Below, in pieces: positions 31,079 to 43,103 of a DNA stretch of 64,000 bases (the stretch's first letter is position 1; the number at the start of each line of letters is the position of its first letter). Source of the DNA: Xiphydria camelus (taxonomy: Eukaryota > Arthropoda > Insecta > Hymenoptera > Xiphydriidae); contig CAVMBM010000001.1 in NCBI GenBank assembly GCA_963678675.1, positions 1-64,000 of the forward strand, read 5' to 3'. Both the position numbers and the translations under genes were made by a program. Below the pieces are notes generated by a model. The model searched no databases and was not told the DNA's origin. It was given only the letters and a program-made list of their open reading frames with translations.

Positions 31079-32627
31079 ATTATTAAATGGCCATAAATTT
31101 TAAGTATAGCACTTCATCGATAACTTGCCCCAAGTCATTTCGGATTGTAGGGATAGAAACCAAAAATTATTTAACGCCAGCAACATAACACTGGATTGGC
31201 TAAGCTCCACCTCTTTTTTTTTATGCGCGTATGCCTATTCAAGTTCCTTGCAGTACACACATATTGATGTTATTCTTCCTTATAAATACGTTTGTAAGTT
31301 TTGGCGGAAAACTGTCAAGAGCGTAGACAACGTAAGGATTGTGTCATCAACCGAGGCACTAAATGTATAAGGCCCGTATTCATAGTTGAACCTCAAGGAA
31401 TAAGGGCTCCTTGACCCTTATTCACAATCGGTTAAGGTATGAGGGCTCCTTGGGTGGCTAATTCGTATTTCATAGCTCCATGACTATTACTCATTACTTT
31501 TCCCATTTGGTCGGTTTTCCGTTTCTTTAGGCTCGTATTCATATTCAAAACTCAAGTTGAGGGTGAGGGAAGCCTCCAGGAACCCACCAACCTCCCTTGA
31601 GGTAAATAGACCTCTGAGGGTTCTCACGTTCTCTCAAGTATGGAAAAGCCAGCTGGCTAGAGGAAGGTTAGCTATCTAGAGCCAACCGGCTTTTCCATAC
31701 TTCAGAAGACGTGAGAAATCTCAGAGGTCTCCTTACCGCAAGGGAGGTTGGTGGGTTCATGGAGGCTTCCCTCACCCTCAACTTGAGAGTTTTGAGTATG
31801 AATACGAGCCTAAAGAAACGGAAAACCGACCAAACGGGAAAAGTAATGGATAATAGTCATGAAACACATACTCCATTTTTAATATAACTCTAAATGATAG
31901 TATAGTATTTTGAAAAACTCCGTTTCATTTGTTTTTGGAAGATATATAATCGCCACAAAGATACGATGAAAGAAACCCAAAAAATATATATGTACAAATA
32001 TAAGAACACTGGAGACTGCAGTCTGTGAAATTTTCTACTTAACACATTTTTCCATAAACTTGCGATGAAATTCGCTCCTTAAAGAGTCGTTGATGAACAT
32101 ATCGCGTTTTTTTTCTGGCTCGGAGCGCGCGCAATTCTTGAAAACGACATCGTCATCCCATCGTCTTCTCACTTTCATGTCGGTGCGAGGAGCTTGTGAC
32201 GTATAATTAAGCAATGGATTTCCGGAAAGGATGTTCTCCATTCTTATTCTTTCCTCTTCCTGCTTCTTTTCCATTTCCTAGAAAAGAGAAGGAAAAAGGT
32301 GGTAAAATCTAAAAAACAGAGATCTATAACAATATTGCGAGACGTGCGTTTCATTTCTCCATGGAAATATAATTAAAATGGCGTATTTTGCAAGAATTCT
32401 ATTGGTGCGACAAAACAATACATCGCACATACATCACAAAATTATTTAAAAATTCAACGTCGTGATGACTAGTGTAAATATTATGAGCATTACTACATTT
32501 AGCTTCCAGATCATAGCTACATTCATTAATTTGATATTTCACAAATATCGCAACGCACTTCACTGAAGCTAAGCATAACGATTATGGCTATCATTAAGAA
32601 TGTCAATCCTCGAGACAACCACAAATC
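31079..32627. other. Unique spacer at palindrome centre
   Basis: These 1549 bp have no mirror partner. Read on the minus strand from the right they are CWC15 intron 2, exon 3 (32035-32277) and about 950 bp of 3' flank, so the spacer appears to be native sequence next to the right-hand gene. 31079-31368 is AT-rich sequence with no recognised feature. A small hairpin element follows at about 31483-31861, and the geometric mirror axis (31853) falls at its right edge. Confidence 0.85.
31483..31861. mobile_element. Hairpin element in palindrome spacer
   Basis: CATGACTATTACTCATTACT...GGTCGGTTTTCCGTTTCTTT recurs inverted at the other end (AAAGAAACGGAAAACCGACC...GGATAATAGTCATG), so about 190-bp arms fold back. 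An inner GGCTCGTATTCAT pair marks a second nested inverted repeat. A related partial end (AGGCCCGTATTCATAG) is at 31370. No coding sequence. Confidence 0.75.
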
Positions 32628-33250
32628 TACTGACAAATCGCCAAACCTTCTTAGCTTGTTCCACAGCTCGTTCCTTCCTGATACGTTGTAGTTCTGCCAC
32701 CAAAGCAGCGGTATCATCCTCATCACTGTCCGAATCAGATTCCTCCTCATCAATGGGGTCATCTGCGTCCAAATTCGCCACTGGGGCCTGATCAATCTTT
32801 TGCCTCTTGAAAGATGGTGGTGCGGCTTCGATGGCGCGGCGCTCCAGCGTCTTCTCCTTCTCGGCTTCCCGCTCCTCTAGCTCCTTACGAAAGTCACGGC
32901 TGCGCAACTCATCTTGCGTTCCCTGACCGTACTCCCTGTCCAACGTGATACAAAGGTCAATTAATCGTCCAAATGTTCAAAGGTTTTGAGTTCTTACATT
33001 GCGTTACGTATGGGTGTTTATACGATTAGACTAACGCAAAAACGTATCGTAATTACACAAATATCTGTAGCAATTAGCAAGAGCAATACATTTTCTGACA
33101 TTACTTTCGTTAAGTATACCTGTACTTCAGCTTCGTGTGTGAAGGCAAATCTCTGCTGGAATATTGTTTCGAGATCGTGCTAAGGTCTTTTTCTCCGCGA
33201 CCTTGTCCGCCTCTCGCCGACTCGAATGTAGATCTTGCGGCTGTAGTCAT
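32035..33250 (-). CDS. CWC15: Spliceosome-associated protein CWC15 (complete)
   Basis: Nuclear component of the Prp19-associated complex, needed for pre-mRNA splicing. Three exons on the minus strand: 33120-33250, 32647-32935 and 32035-32277, joined at GT-AG introns. They total 663 bp, 220 residues (the human protein is 229). The N-terminus [20 protein letters not shown] and [18 protein letters not shown] match the family start. The centre has LDADDP and a long acidic run ([14 protein letters not shown]). The C-terminus has [28 protein letters not shown] and [13 protein letters not shown]. These are the conserved family blocks in the right order, so the call is firm. Exon 3 lies in the unique spacer, so this is the only complete copy in the window. 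A solo LTR (33485-34408) sits 235 bp upstream. Confidence 0.96.
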
Positions 33251-33484
33251 TTTTCGCAGGACTACAACTTTTAGAAGGATATGCGAAAAAAGATATTCCG
33301 ATGCTTGGAATTGTTTATCACTTACTACACGTTACTAAAGAAGATAGGTTATTATCATTATTATTACCTGTATATAGCTGTGTCTCGACGGTCTCAACGG
33401 TGTCGACGCCGATTGTAGGTAGTGCCAACCATATAGGGTATGGTGCCAACGGTGCCAACTGACCAACGATTTACGCTGCTCCAG

Positions 33485-34408
33485 TGTTACGACCTGGTCT
33501 AATCTAGTCCTGGTCGCTTTGAAACGCGAGGCGCTAGGATCGTTTTACCGCGTGAATGGGTTACATTCAAACGTGCGAGTAGCGTGAATTCCGGTAAAAT
33601 TCAAGGACACAAGATAGAAGTTAATGCAGAGGTTGCCGAAAGGATTCAAAGTTTTATTGACTGTAGAAACACACTGATGAACGAAGAGGCACTGATCACT
33701 ATACTACACTGAACACAGAACAAAACCATACTTCCGCTCTCTTGTATTCGGTTGCGGTTTATATCTCTTACAACAGCTAGATAGTGGGGATAGCGTGGGC
33801 AATGCGGTACGCTCTAATTGGCTGAAAAGTGGCGTGGACGCGAGGGATGACGCTCCCCTGAGTCACGCACCTAACGGGACCAAGCGGTGGTTGCTCGTAG
33901 CGTACGCAGGGATCGGAGTTCGTCGCTATTTCTCCGTAAAGCGGATTAAGTAGCCGACGGTTGGCGGTGATTAGCAGAATGATTTCGGTGACGCGTGACA
34001 TACTAGGAATCGTCCGGCAATTAGCCTTCCGCAAGAGGTACGGGACTGCGAGCACATTCCAGCCCCCTGCTTGGCCTTATCATATCCCATCTTATCCCTC
34101 GAGTGACCTTCGTTCTACTAGAGTATACGCAAAGAAATATGCTAATAGCGAGGATTTCTGGTACGCGTCTTTGTCCGAACCTTTGAACAGCCCGCGTTCC
34201 TTAGCGGAAACTATGATGGTTGTCGCTTCATGTAGACTTGTCCAAAGAACTGTCGTTCCATGAAAGCGTGACGGAACGTCACACCTTGCCCCTTAACAAA
34301 AGGTGTTACCCATGGTGACAGCTTTCAATGGAAAATATATTGGTTATCGTTTCATGTGGACTTGTTCATAGGATTGTCGTTTTACTAGAAACGTGACGGA
34401 ACGTCACA
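33485..34408 (-). mobile_element. Solo LTR, family 2 (right)
   Basis: 924 bp with CCAG on both sides (33481-33484, 34409-34412). Mirror of 28791-29929 without the MITE. It was therefore present before the two arms separated. Confidence 0.92.
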
Positions 34409-34478
34409 CCAGCGAGATTGGCATAGGTTTGTTCCTGCAGAGAATCCGTGACTAATCCCTGACAGTTGGTGATTTGTA

Positions 34479-34633
34479 CCATATGTCCGCGATCAAAGAG
34501 CCCACAGCAAAATTGCGAATTTTGCATGAGCACCTCTGTGGGTCTCCTCGTCCGATAGAATCACCGGAGAAGCCTGAATGCGCATGCGTAGTCATCCGCG
34601 AGTGCAGTTCGACTTCGATTTCGAGATGCGAGA
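34479..34633. mobile_element. Half MITE family A (right)
   Basis: Mirror of 28566-28720. One hairpin arm ending CCATATGTCCGCGATCAAAG next to TA. Confidence 0.85.
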
Positions 34634-34638
34634 AACGC

Positions 34639-35309
34639 AAAAGCAAATCCGCTCTGCTAGAATGTGCGGATTCAGGAGACAAAGGATTTGATTTCAGTCT
34701 CGATGAAAGAAACACAAGGCAAGAACTAGGTGATCACCAATAAGTATATTTTCAAAACAGCACCAACTCTCAAGTTTTCAAATGCGCTCTGCCTTCGGCG
34801 CCGCAGAGTATTTCGCTATTATCACGCTAGACCCAGCCCCTCGGCAGGAGTAGGGCACCAATCACACATCTAACGCTAGTCGTGGACAAAGATCTTACTC
34901 CCACTCAGTCCACACTCGCACCCCCATCTCGAGCTACGTGACCTGATGCAAGGCTTCGTTGTTCTCGAGAGGGTAACGCTACCAAGGGTTTGTTTATAGG
35001 AAATCGTTTACGTCTACGAGTCCCTCGAGTCTAGTTCGTTGCAATGAAAGGAAATAATTCAAGGGAATTTATGACTTCCTTAAGCAGCCCCGATGGCCAG
35101 GTGGCTCCACAGTGGTGGCACTGTGGGACCACGCGGTGACTTTGAGAAACATTACAGTGATGTCTTGGTGCGTGCCCACTGGGGTACCACTGTGGCATCA
35201 CGCAGTGCACACGGTGGATAAAGTGGATAAAGTAGGATTTTGCAAAAGGGGAACCACACGCAGTGACTTTACCGAGGTTTTTCACTGCAGTGCCGCCGCC
35301 TGCCACCAG
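34639..35309. mobile_element. Degenerate LTR fragment and repeats (right)
   Basis: Mirror of 27890-28560 with the same content. Confidence 0.5.
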
Positions 35310-35330
35310 TCTAGTAGTGTCGCTTTTTTT

Positions 35331-35425
35331 TCACGCCCTACCGGGATTTGAACCTGCGATCTTTAGAATACGAGATGCTTCGAAACTGGGAATGCTTCGC
35401 ATTCTACCAATTGAGCCACCGACTC
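35331..35425 (-). pseudogene. tRNA-like sequence (right)
   Basis: Mirror of 27774-27868, identical D-arm and T-arm words on the minus strand. Confidence 0.5.
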
Positions 35426-35789
35426 TTCAAGCGCGATATTGCTCCACTCCGGTCATAATATAGAAACCGGACATGAAAGTGACTGCTCTCGAAGGTTCTC
35501 ATTAAATTTTTAAAAATAATTTGATCTTTTTCTTTTTGAAAATAAATGTCAAACACCAAAGAAAGTCGAAATCGATAGCAGTCAGATCACGTGAACCGGA
35601 AACGGAACTCCGCTAGCTCAGCCCCGTATCGGCAAAGGAGAGGGGCGGGGTCGTGAGACAAAGAAATGAATTTGAGGCGGCTGATAACAAAGAAATAACA
35701 CTTAGATTTATTGAGAGACTGACTCACGCGATATAATAGGGTATAAAGAACGCTGCGGCTACGGCAGGATCGGCTTTCGATAACAGTTA

Positions 35790-36287
35790 CTAGCAATAAT
35801 ATACCGAGACTATCAGCGCGACATAATCGACGAGAGCCCGTACAAGGGACGATAGAGATCCTAAATAACGCACGGAAGTAATACCGAAAATACGCGCGAA
35901 GAGAACACCGACAATACGCGCGGAGAGAACACCGAAAATACGTGCGAAGAAAACACCGAGAATACGCGCGGAGATAACACCGAGATCGCGCGCGAAGAAA
36001 ACACCGAGAATACGCGCGAAGATAACACCGAGATCGCGCGCGAAGAAAACACCGAGAATACGCGCGGAGATAACACCGAGATCACGCGCGACGAGAATAA
36101 CGAAATCACACGCGAAGAAAACACCGGAAATACGCGCGAAGAAATCACCGAAAATACGCAATAAGATAACGCCGAATCGAGTATAAACCCGATAGTCGTT
36201 ATTCGAGAGAGTCACGACGCACCGCTTATCCTTACGTCGAGCATACAACGGAAGGTCGCCCAGGTCGCAGGGTCTGACCGGGCGCAC
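35790..36287 (-). other. 165-codon ORF over 24-bp minisatellite (right)
   Basis: Mirror of 26912-27409 with the same translation and no unit gain or loss between arms. That is unusual for a minisatellite and fits a young or homogenised duplication. Confidence 0.4.
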
Positions 36288-36625
36288 TCGAAAGAAAAGG
36301 AGTCACTAAAACTAACGATAATCACGGATCGGTACTATACAGCCGAGAGTAGAGAGTCGAGAGTCGAGAATGCGAAACGTTCACTACGGTAATACCGCAC
36401 TACGGGTACGCACTGTTTCTATAATCGGTAACCGCACTACCGGCGATAAATCTCTCTTAATCGATAACGAGCTCAATTCGTCTTAGGAAATTCGGTCGCC
36501 TCGTGCTGCCGAATTTCCCAAGCATCCCCAGATAATTACAACGGAATTACTACACGATCACGCGATCGACAATTAACACGCGAAACAAAATCAATAACGA
36601 AATTACGATAATCACCACGGGTCCG

Positions 36626-36771
36626 TCACACTTTCCTACGATACGCGATAAGGGACGATAAGCCTTTCGAAGGCAACCCTTTCAAATGATACGCGATAAG
36701 GGAACGATAAGCCTTTCGAAGGCAACCTTTACAAACGATACGCGATAAGGGAACGATAAGCCTTTCGCAGG
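36626..36771 (-). repeat. About 51-bp tandem repeat (right)
   Basis: Mirror of 26428-26573, also three units. 35426-35789 and 36288-36625 beside it show no gene. Confidence 0.85.
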
Positions 36772-37066
36772 CACGAAATTCGGGAGGTCTCTAATAATCT
36801 GTCCCGGCCACGTGTTACCAAATTGAAGAGCCGGCTTACCGGAAAAATCAGTTGCGCTGCTGTCAAGATCGTCTGGCCGCGCCGTTGGTCCGCACGAAAA
36901 GAGGACGATTTCGGGGATCGCTTCGGCTCGCTAGGGAGAGAGGGCCAGTCCCCACTCTAAGAGTCCTTTTCCGCGATCTAATTGGTGATCGATTTTCCCC
37001 CGTTGATTTGCATGCGCGACGCTCTGATTGCCGCTGCGCGCCCGCTCCGTAGATCGCCAATCTAAA

Positions 37067-37696
37067 GCGGCCCTCACACGATCAGTATTACTGACAGTAT
37101 TTCGAAATACTGACAATATTACTGACCGTGTGAGGGCAAATACTGATGGAGTATCAGTATACTGATGATACTTTCGGGATCCTGAAAGTATTTGGGCGGA
37201 GCCAAAATACTGATGAAAATACTGATAGTCTGAGTGCAAGAGCATCAGTAATTGAACAGTATTTCAAGCGCAGCCATGGAAGCAACGTGCCGGTGCCGTC
37301 GTACATAGTCTCACCCGGCTCCGATTTCGGGAATGAACAAGAAGAAACCAAAAAATCCGTACTAAAAAGATTTATCGATGTATATAGGTCAATGCCCGAG
37401 TTGTGAACATAACAACGAAAGAATATTCAGATTGGGACAAAAAAAAGAGGATATGAAACTACATCAATTTTTTTTCTTTTTGTGATCCTTTAAACTTGTA
37501 CAATATAATGTAATTGCAATGTAAGCCTTTTGTTTCTCGTCCATTCTTTAAAATTATAGTACAGAAAAACAACAACGTTCTACGAACACAAATCTATACT
37601 GACATAAATACTGATCGTGTGCGGTGATTTATGAAATACTTATGAAATACTGTCAGTAATTAATACTGTCAGTAATACTGATCGTGTGAGGGCCGC
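37067..37696. mobile_element. Non-autonomous element with MADF fragment (right)
   Basis: Mirror of 25503-26132. The 86-residue ORF (37146-37406, plus) is identical. 37697-38494 beyond it is unassigned, as on the left. Confidence 0.6.
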
Positions 37697-38671
37697 TGAA
37701 GACACTATCGCCTTCCTTGTTGGTTCGGGTGTGCGTACAGCTCGCTGGATTCCCTCGTGGCTCCGGAACTATCCCCTCCCGGATGACGACTTGATGGATC
37801 CTTCCGGAACACTCCCCTGCGGGATCACGCGGAGGATCCCGATACGGAGTTAGCTTCTGAAGATTCCTCCGGAACATTCCCTTGTGGGATCACGCGGAGA
37901 ATCTCGATGCGAAGCCAACTCCCAAGTGGTCCATCCGTGCCGAAGAAACGGGGTGCCTGTCTCCACAGGTTGCGTTCCTCGCCGGGTACGCTGCTCGTTT
38001 GCAAGTCCCAGTCCTGCGCCTGGCAGGGAAGTCGCCGGCATCTCGCCGCACGGCATCTGGCGCTCGTTGCAGCCCCTTGTCCTCCAGCTCCGGCGTCCTT
38101 GTAGCTCTATTCCTAGTCTAGCGGTTCTAGATACGGTAGTCGACTCTAATATAACAAACTAACTACTGGTGCTCTATTTATGCTTCTATTTATACGAAAT
38201 GCTCTGGGGATGGCGGGATCAACGGCGCGGCGTAGGAATTGCGTCACATTGTAACGTGCCCAATTTGCAACGTTACAAGCGATACGAAAAGACATCCTCT
38301 TGGGGTGTGCCAATTCTTCTTCCTGGGTTTTCGCACGGTTTTCCCAGGAGCGACGGGCGAATGCCGGAGAAGTGGTTTCAGCGGCCGTGCCGCTAGATCC
38401 CTGAAATCACAGGCAGACTTTGTAGCGGACTATATCACAAGGCGCGTTCGCATGAAAGCACCCGACATCAGCGACGCCACGCGAGGCGTAGTCTCTGGAC
38501 AGTGGCGGCGACGCAGCGACCACCACGCCTCTAGCGGCCAAGTCGTTAACCCCAAGTCAATTCTGTTGGTGCTGTTGGTGCTTAATCGACGCATGCGCAA
38601 AAGAATCTTCCGGTTCAAAGCCTTGTTTCTCTTTCATTTTCATTTTTGGTTTTTTTCCCAATATTTTCCAT

Positions 38672-39607
38672 TGTCGCGTCTGCATCCAGACTTGACCTAA
38701 AATCCCCATAACTTTTAGAAGTTACTAGATTTTTGGCGGCGCATTCAAACTCTTTGTATTAACCTCTAATTATTGTCATTTTATTAAGCAAGTAGGGTAT
38801 AGATGGATTGTAATAGAGAGAAAGAACGAGAACGTCGAAGACTGCGTGATAAGTTAAATAAGTCGCAGGCCACCGTGGTTTCTATTCGCGAGATTATAAA
38901 CACCTTTATTGCGTGATGGACAGGGGATCTGAGTCGCGGGCCGCTGCGAGCTCCGTTTGTAAATATGGTATCCCCTTTCGCGGACCGATAGGTCGTAGTT
39001 TATTTACCTAGCAAGAACAGTTCTCCTTTCTTTGAGTCACGTAGGCGTGCGCGCATAAGATTTGTTATCAATACGCGCTTCGGATTGCGGGAGTTCGTGC
39101 GCGGTAGACCCACGGTTAATGAGGGCATGTTTTCTTTCGAGTGCGTGGGATTGTGCGCGCCAGAGTCAGGGTCGATGCGTGCGTTCTTCGCACGTGGACG
39201 CGTGGAGCGTGGATTAGATCATTGTGCGTAGACGAAGAAAGTGGGAGTAGAGTCCTTGACTACGACTAGCGTCGAGTATCAGATTGGTTCCCCACATTAG
39301 CGCTGAGTATTTGATTGGTTCCCCGTTGTTACCGAGAGGCGGGGACTTTTGATTTAAAAGGATGCACTTTGCCGCTCGAGGTGCACTCAGATACCGATTT
39401 ATAACGACAAATTATATTCCAACTATGTGTTAAAATATAATTCATTGGTGATCACCTAATTCTTGGATTAAGAGTTTTCATTTCTCCACCTGTAATAAAA
39501 CTCTTCATCTCCCGGTCCCGCTCTTTCCGAGCAGAGTGGTTCAGCACTCCACGGGCACGGACCTGCCCCCTACAAACGGACCAAGAAGACCAGCCCGGCA
39601 CGCAACA
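38672..39607 (+). repeat. 5' LTR, gypsy family 1
   Basis: 936 bp, TGTCGCGTC...CACGCAACA. Contains GATTTAAAAGGATGCACTTT (TATA-like region, near 39350) and AATAAAAC near the end. Followed by AATTTTGGTGACAGCGG, the probable primer-binding site. It differs from the 3' LTR at few positions apart from the nested insertion. Confidence 0.93.
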
Positions 39608-39745
39608 AATTTTGGTGACAGCGGTGGGATGTTAAAATTTTTAAAAAAGGGACGATTAAAATTTTAAAAAGAGAAAACTAAAAAAATGCCGGCTGGGAAG
39701 TGCGGGAAAACTAAGTGAAGGACGCACCCCTCTTTCCCGGGTTAT

Positions 39746-40096
39746 TTGTGTGTGGTTTTTCCCGGGAACTGCGGGCGAATGCCAGAGGGGGTGGCTCAAG
39801 TGACCACACAAGCAAACTTCCACGGAAACCACACGCGTGAAAGTAAAAAAAAAACACTGAAACTGAAAAATCCGTTCACCGAGAGAAAAATTCGAGACGG
39901 CAACCTGGAGAATCAACGACGAGACGGCAACCCGGAGAATCAACGACGAGATGGCAACCTGGACAATCAACGACGAGACGGCAACCCGGAGAATCAACGA
40001 CGAGACGGCAACCCGGAGATCCGCAACCAGGTGGCAACCCAAGGATTCTCAGGGAGTCGTGAACAACGCCGTGATCCGGGAACACAACAAAGATAA
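39746..40096 (+). other. ORF with 9-residue repeats, gypsy leader
   Basis: 116-residue ORF. From 39893 to 40027 a 27-bp unit is repeated five times and encodes RDGN(P/L)ENQR. It lies directly after the LTR and before the gag remnant. The strongly hydrophilic repeat has no recognised family. It is not present in the left-arm solo LTR. Confidence 0.5.
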
Positions 40097-40314
40097 TTAT
40101 GCTGTCATATAGTAATTGGAAAAAACGTAAGTCGAACAATACTGCAAAAATGTTGCATCCGACATCTCGAATGAGTGGTCCATTCCTGATTATGAATGAG
40201 GGTACCTCTGAGCTCCAATAATCCGTTTCTTCGAATATTAATTTGACCGAAAGTAACCCTCCGATAGTTTCGCATTCGTCGAGCGAGGCATCATCGAGTG
40301 GCGTCACCTAGATC

Positions 40315-40815
40315 GAAACAATAATTGACACATCTTATTTGACTCTGAAATTGGCCGGTGAGCTTGTACCCTCCTTTGATGGGAAATCCCTGGAATTAAC
40401 TAAATTCACTCAATAGTGTAAAATCGCAGATGCTCATATGCAGCAAGATCAAAAGTTAGTGACCAACTTTTGTCAAATCGTCACTCACTAGATGATTTAA
40501 ATGATTTAATTACCCTGTTGAAAGCTGCTTTTTCTCGGTTTTTCGATGTTAATTTCTTGCATGACGAACTTCGTAGACTTTCCCAGTATGAAACCGAAAA
40601 TGTTGATTATTTCGGGGTGCGAATTCTTGAAGTCCTGAAGCGCGGATTAGAAGCAGCTAAAGAGAAGTACAATGAATCGCAAGCCGTCAGGGTTAAAATA
40701 TTATTAAATAACACAGCCGTCACTTGCTTTGCGCGTAGACTGCGCGACCCTTTAATGAGTACACTTTTATCAAAAGAAAAACCGATGTCCATAGAAGATG
40801 CTATTGATTGAGTGG
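40315..40815 (+). pseudogene. gypsy gag remnant
   Basis: Plus-strand pieces such as SFDGKSLEL near 40377 and the ORF 40470-40811, with FFDVNFLHDELRRLSQYE and later FARRLRDPLMSTLL, resemble capsid regions of insect gypsy elements. Frames break between the pieces, and no CCHC knuckle is seen. Confidence 0.6.
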
Positions 40816-41229
40816 AACAGGAAACAATAAAACGTTCGCATTATCTTTATGGAACACGGAAATCAAATCAAAATTAAAGTGGAGTTTTAATATGAATCAT
40901 TTGCTTAATTCTAACGCCAATTGATGTTCGTGACGGGATGATCCTAACCCCTCTGAATGAAATCGTGGTTGAAAGCGTGAACTCAATTTCTGACGCGGAT
41001 AGGGGCGTAATTATGATTTTAGTCGTGAGCGCGACCGAGATAAAAATTATTTAAACGCGAGGGACACTCCGTCTGCACAAATCTCGCGGAACGTGATTAT
41101 TATTGCATGAGCCGGATCCACCGAATATAGCGCTGAGAGCAGAGACCTCAGTAATCTGAAAAATATAAATTTCATAAAAGAGTTAATTCCGAAATCTAAA
41201 CATGTAGCTTCATTTCTACTACTTTTGGG

Positions 41230-42010
41230 TTTTTAATTTCAATAAAATACCCTTTGATTTGAAGAACGCCCCGGCTTCGTTTCAACGGACGATGGATGTG
41301 GTACTATCGGGTCTTCAGGGTATCAAGCTGGTTGTGTATATGGATGATCTCTCTTTCTCGAAGAACATTCTCAAAAGTTTAAGTCCTCCTTGCATGGTTG
41401 TGAGACGCTGGTTTAACACTCCAAACTAAAAAATGTCATTTTATACGGCATGACTTAATTTATCTTGGACACGAAATCATCGATAAAGGTTTGAAACCTG
41501 ATTCTAGCAAACTTAAGGTCATTCGAAATTTTTCGGTTTCCAGAACGAAGAAATATTAAACAGTTCCTTAGTCTCGTTAAGTATTATAGACACTTCATCA
41601 AGAATATGGCGAAAATAGCCAAGTCTCTTACTAGATTATTAAAGAGGGGAATCCCTTTATCTGGACCTAGTCTGCTCAGGATGCCTTCGAAGTCCTTTGT
41701 AAAACGCTGTTCCAAGCCGCTTCTTCAATTTCTTAAATTCTCCGAACCTATCGTTGGTACAACCAATTCTTCTAAGTATGCATTCTGCACAGTCCTGAGT
41801 CGGGATACCCCATCGGCATATTGAAGGATTCTGAAATCAATTACAATACAACCAAAAAGGAACTTTTGGCGATTCTTTTCATTATTAAACATTTTCGACT
41901 ATATCTGTGGGGTTATCAATTTACCCTTGTTACTGATCATCGCCCCTTGGTCTGATTGCATAATGCAAAAGACCCCATCTCGACGTTGGTTAGTTGACGA
42001 ATTCATCTTA
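41230..42010 (+). pseudogene. gypsy RT / RNase H remnant
   Basis: PFDLKNAPASFQRTMD near 41250 and VVYMDDLSFS near 41330 are the RT motifs before and at the YxDD box (here YMDD). From about 41480 the connection region follows, and from 41750 RNase-H-like pieces (TTKKELLAILFIIKHF, YQFTLVTDHRPL). Several frameshifts and stops make it inactive. The integrase core is not recognisable downstream. Confidence 0.8.
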
Positions 42011-42274
42011 ATGAGTACGATTATAATATCGTATAGGAACCTGGAAAAATGAATTCCACTGCTGATATCCAGTAAACTGACCGATCCTGATGCTTCCGAT
42101 TTACCTGAACATTTCACCTTTCTGACGGGAAATGTAAATGAAGATACCGCTTATCCCGGAAACTCTGAAGAGGTGTTCGACTACGTAGACGAATAACCGC
42201 TTCCTTGTTTCAATGAGGATCTGGTATCGGATGCAGACAGAAATTTCTATCAAAATGAAGAGTTAATAGGTGCC

Positions 42275-43100
42275 TTGTTCCTGGCGCGCGGGAGCTTGGT
42301 ACTCGACAAAGAAGAGGTCAATTATTTTCAAACAAGTAAAGTAGAATCTGACACGATTGACTCAGACTGTGATAGTGAGTATTTTACTGCTGATGAGGAC
42401 GACTCACCAATGGACTTAGGGTTAGGGTGCTCCTCCTGGTCCGTCAACCTGTTGGCTAACGATGGTTACTCCGGTCCATCGCTTCAGGTCCCGGTCAGGG
42501 GAGTGAAGAGTGGCACACCAGCAAAGCAAATCTCACTGGACATACGGTCTGACAGTTCCTATGTGCGAACTCCGGTTCAGATGGGTGCTTCAGCTGCCAC
42601 CGACGAGGGAATAGAATGTGGCACATCAGAGGGGCACCCTCCGGCTATGACTTCTTTACGTAAGAAACCTCTAGCCCTGTTGGGTGCTGCCGCCAACGAG
42701 GGAAATAGCTTAGGACTGACCTCTATAAAACGTAGTCAGATTGATTCCAATATCTTCACCACAAACAAAGTAAATTCAGACAAATCGTCAGACATCCCAA
42801 AACCTTTCCCTATTATTTTCCACTTCAACGGACCAACTATATTGCTTGAGGGAAAATTCTTGAAAGATTGAAAAGGATTCGCACTGAGCTGTGTGACGAT
42901 TTGATATTTCACTTAATTCTTCATGACATCTCTCAAACAGACACCTTTCTAAATTATCTTCGAATGTCCTGTAAATCTTTGAGATTATTAATGGACCACC
43001 AAGGTGTAAAAAGTTTCAGCATCGCTGTAAACAACTCCGAATTCGATTTATTTCAATGGGTTGAAGTAGGAAATCTTCTGAGAAATATCTCCAACTATTC
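42275..43100 (+). other. Unrecognised ORFs inside gypsy element
   Basis: A 198-codon ORF (42275-42871) and a following ORF from 42868 lie between the RNase H remnant and the integrase tail. The first is acidic and serine-rich (SDCDSEYFTADEDDSPMDLG). The second has no recognisable domain (RIRTELCDDLIFHLILHD, FDLFQWVEVGNLLRN) and is interrupted by the Harbinger insertion at 43104. They occupy the place of the integrase, and may be a diverged linker or captured sequence. No function is assigned. Confidence 0.45.
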
Positions 43101-43103
43101 TAA

